Below, piece by piece: positions 6,417 through 7,128 of a stretch of DNA of 7,128 nucleotides. The notes beneath the pieces were generated by a model. It did not search any database. It was given only the letters and a program-made list of their open reading frames with translations, and had not been told where the DNA came from. The DNA comes from Trichothermofontia sp037445115 (lineage in GTDB: Bacteria; Cyanobacteriota; Cyanobacteriia; B231). Every line of letters starts with the position of its first letter. Positions within the stretch are counted from its first letter, which is position 1. Both the position numbers and the translations under genes were made by a program. The stretch spans positions 1 through 7,128 of the forward strand of contig JBBILC010000184.1 in NCBI GenBank assembly GCA_037445115.1, given 5' to 3'.

Positions 6417-6730
6417 GCCCCTGCCTTTGACCAGAATAACTTCTTTACTTTAACTGATATGAAGGGAACCTCGATTAATTGGGGCGAGCGGCTCCCCTGC
6501 CTGCCTCAACCCCTGATGATTGCGTGGGCACAGTTGCGAAAATTGGCATTTTTCGAGGTACCCTGAACAAATAATGTATTTTTTGTGAAAAACTATCCCG
6601 GCAACGTGGGCATCATCCCAACGACATGAACATAAGCCAATTTGATATCGTGTAGTGGAGTTGGCAGAGGTTTGACATAGGTAATATAATCGCTGATATT
6701 ATTAAATCACTCGCTCCAATTGAAACACCG
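6417..6730. other. Intergenic region before the right-end membrane protein
   Basis: These roughly 310 bases separate the divergent transporter (minus) and membrane-protein gene (plus). They contain the promoter at 6661-6690 and an AT-rich 6-bp hairpin (CGAAAA/TTTTCG, 6537-6542 with 6550-6555). A 35-codon open frame (6459-6566) also lies here, but nothing supports it. Composition shifts from HIP1-bearing, GC-rich sequence on the left to AT-rich sequence on the right. Confidence 0.5.
6661..6690 (+). promoter_or_regulatory. Sigma70-type promoter for the right-end membrane protein
   Basis: TTGGCA (6661-6666, 5 of 6 matches to the -35 consensus), an 18-base spacer and a perfect TATAAT (6685-6690) give a predicted start near 6697 and a leader of about 34 bases before the ATG at 6731. 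An overlapping alternative uses a perfect TTGACA at 6672-6677, 17 bases before GATATT (6695-6700). Confidence 0.55.
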
Positions 6731-7128
6731 ATGCAAGTCCTATTTCATTTCTTTGAAAAAATTCGACAATCAAACAAGAAATTTCTGGTTCTTCTAATTA
6801 CCCTGATCGCGTTAACGTTTTTTCTGGCCTTACCAACAATCTCCAGGACTGGAGAAATTATTACGGCTGGGTTGATTACCTTGATCATTCTAGCAGGTAT
6901 CTATACAACTGTTTATCGGAAGAAATATTTCTATCTTTCTGGAGGTATTGGTGCATTAACAATTTTATTTCATTGGTTATCTGTATTTAGAGTTGATATT
7001 CTTGTTGCTGACAGGTTAGAATCTTATTCCTCTTATTTTATCTATTTTTTTAATATATTGAGACTGATCTTGTATGCAGAAGTGTTGAATCTTAAGATTT
7101 TATTTTCTAAAAATAGACACACTAATCC
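6731..7128 (+). CDS. Partial multi-spanning membrane protein, possible ion-channel N-terminus
   Basis: A frame opens at ATG 6731 and runs without a stop to the window edge (132 complete codons), so the C-terminus is not seen. A short amphipathic Lys/Arg-bearing start is followed by four hydrophobic segments at about 18-35, 43-59, 67-84 and 101-118, separated by short basic loops (for example YRKKY). The end is polar, with FSKNRH. The segment spacing and the LAGIYTTVYRKK loop remind me of the N-terminal half of cyanobacterial potassium/ion-channel-like proteins, in which a pore loop would follow, but no selectivity filter lies within the window. Codon use is AT-rich, unlike the other genes here, and HIP1 is absent. 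There is no Shine-Dalgarno, but a good promoter lies upstream. That it is a real gene is fairly secure; the function is tentative. Confidence 0.65.
   Translation, partial: MQVLFHFFEKIRQSNKKFLVLLITLIALTFFLALPTISRTGEIITAGLITLIILAGIYTTVYRKKYFYLSGGIGALTILFHWLSVFRVDILVADRLESYSSYFIYFFNILRLILYAEVLNLKILFSKNRHTN
7076..7090. repeat. Right copy of terminal inverted repeat
   Basis: This is the exact reverse complement of 40-54 and lies inside the right-end membrane-protein frame, where it encodes AEVLN. Read on the minus strand, the left copy can also encode AEVLN, followed by DRKCVKK and a stop. The left copy may therefore be a decayed or rearranged piece of a similar gene. Confidence 0.7.

Noticed and set aside
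6459..6566. 35-codon open frame ahead of the right-end gene
   Set aside because: It has no ribosome binding site, no promoter and no recognisable similarity; its length is within chance expectation.

Overview
The window reads as cyanobacterial chromosome. At least 14 copies of the HIP1 octamer GCGATCGC lie between positions 379 and 6296, and the proteins have a cyanobacterial character: a bilin-type GAF sensor kinase, a phosphohexomutase resembling the Synechocystis Slr1334 type, and a small protein of cyanobacterial appearance. The last ~600 bases are AT-rich, carry no HIP1 and look different from the rest. I do not assign a genus.

Layout. (1) 42-1367, minus: a GAF sensor histidine kinase whose GAF domain carries both cysteines of a DXCF-type cyanobacteriochrome. 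It stops just before its ATP-binding domain. (2) 1660-3147, plus: an alpha-D-phosphohexomutase, followed after 66 bases by (3) 3214-3789, plus: RdgB/HAM1 nucleotide-pool-cleaning pyrophosphatase. (4) 3799-4264: gene debris, with a clear frameshifted and internally deleted IS4-like transposase relic (about 3969-4211) preceded by an in-frame fragment of uncertain origin. (5) 4297-5004, minus: TrpF of tryptophan synthesis, with a GTG start. (6) 5170-5388, minus: a 72-residue protein without assigned function, preceded by a good sigma70-type promoter and a perfect 13-base palindrome at the predicted transcription start. (7) 5673-6416, minus: a TauE/SafE-type membrane carrier. (8) 6731 to the right edge, plus: the N-terminal part of a multi-spanning membrane protein, possibly an ion channel, with its own strong promoter.

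The middle genes are mostly housekeeping and are not one pathway: sugar-phosphate interconversion, purine-pool sanitation, tryptophan synthesis and anion transport. The photoreceptor kinase is the most interesting gene biologically. Its truncation coincides with the edge of a 15-base inverted repeat shared by the two ends of the window (40-54 and 7076-7090), with weaker similarity beyond it. This could be a real rearrangement involving the right-hand membrane-protein gene or an assembly fold-back; the sequence alone cannot decide.
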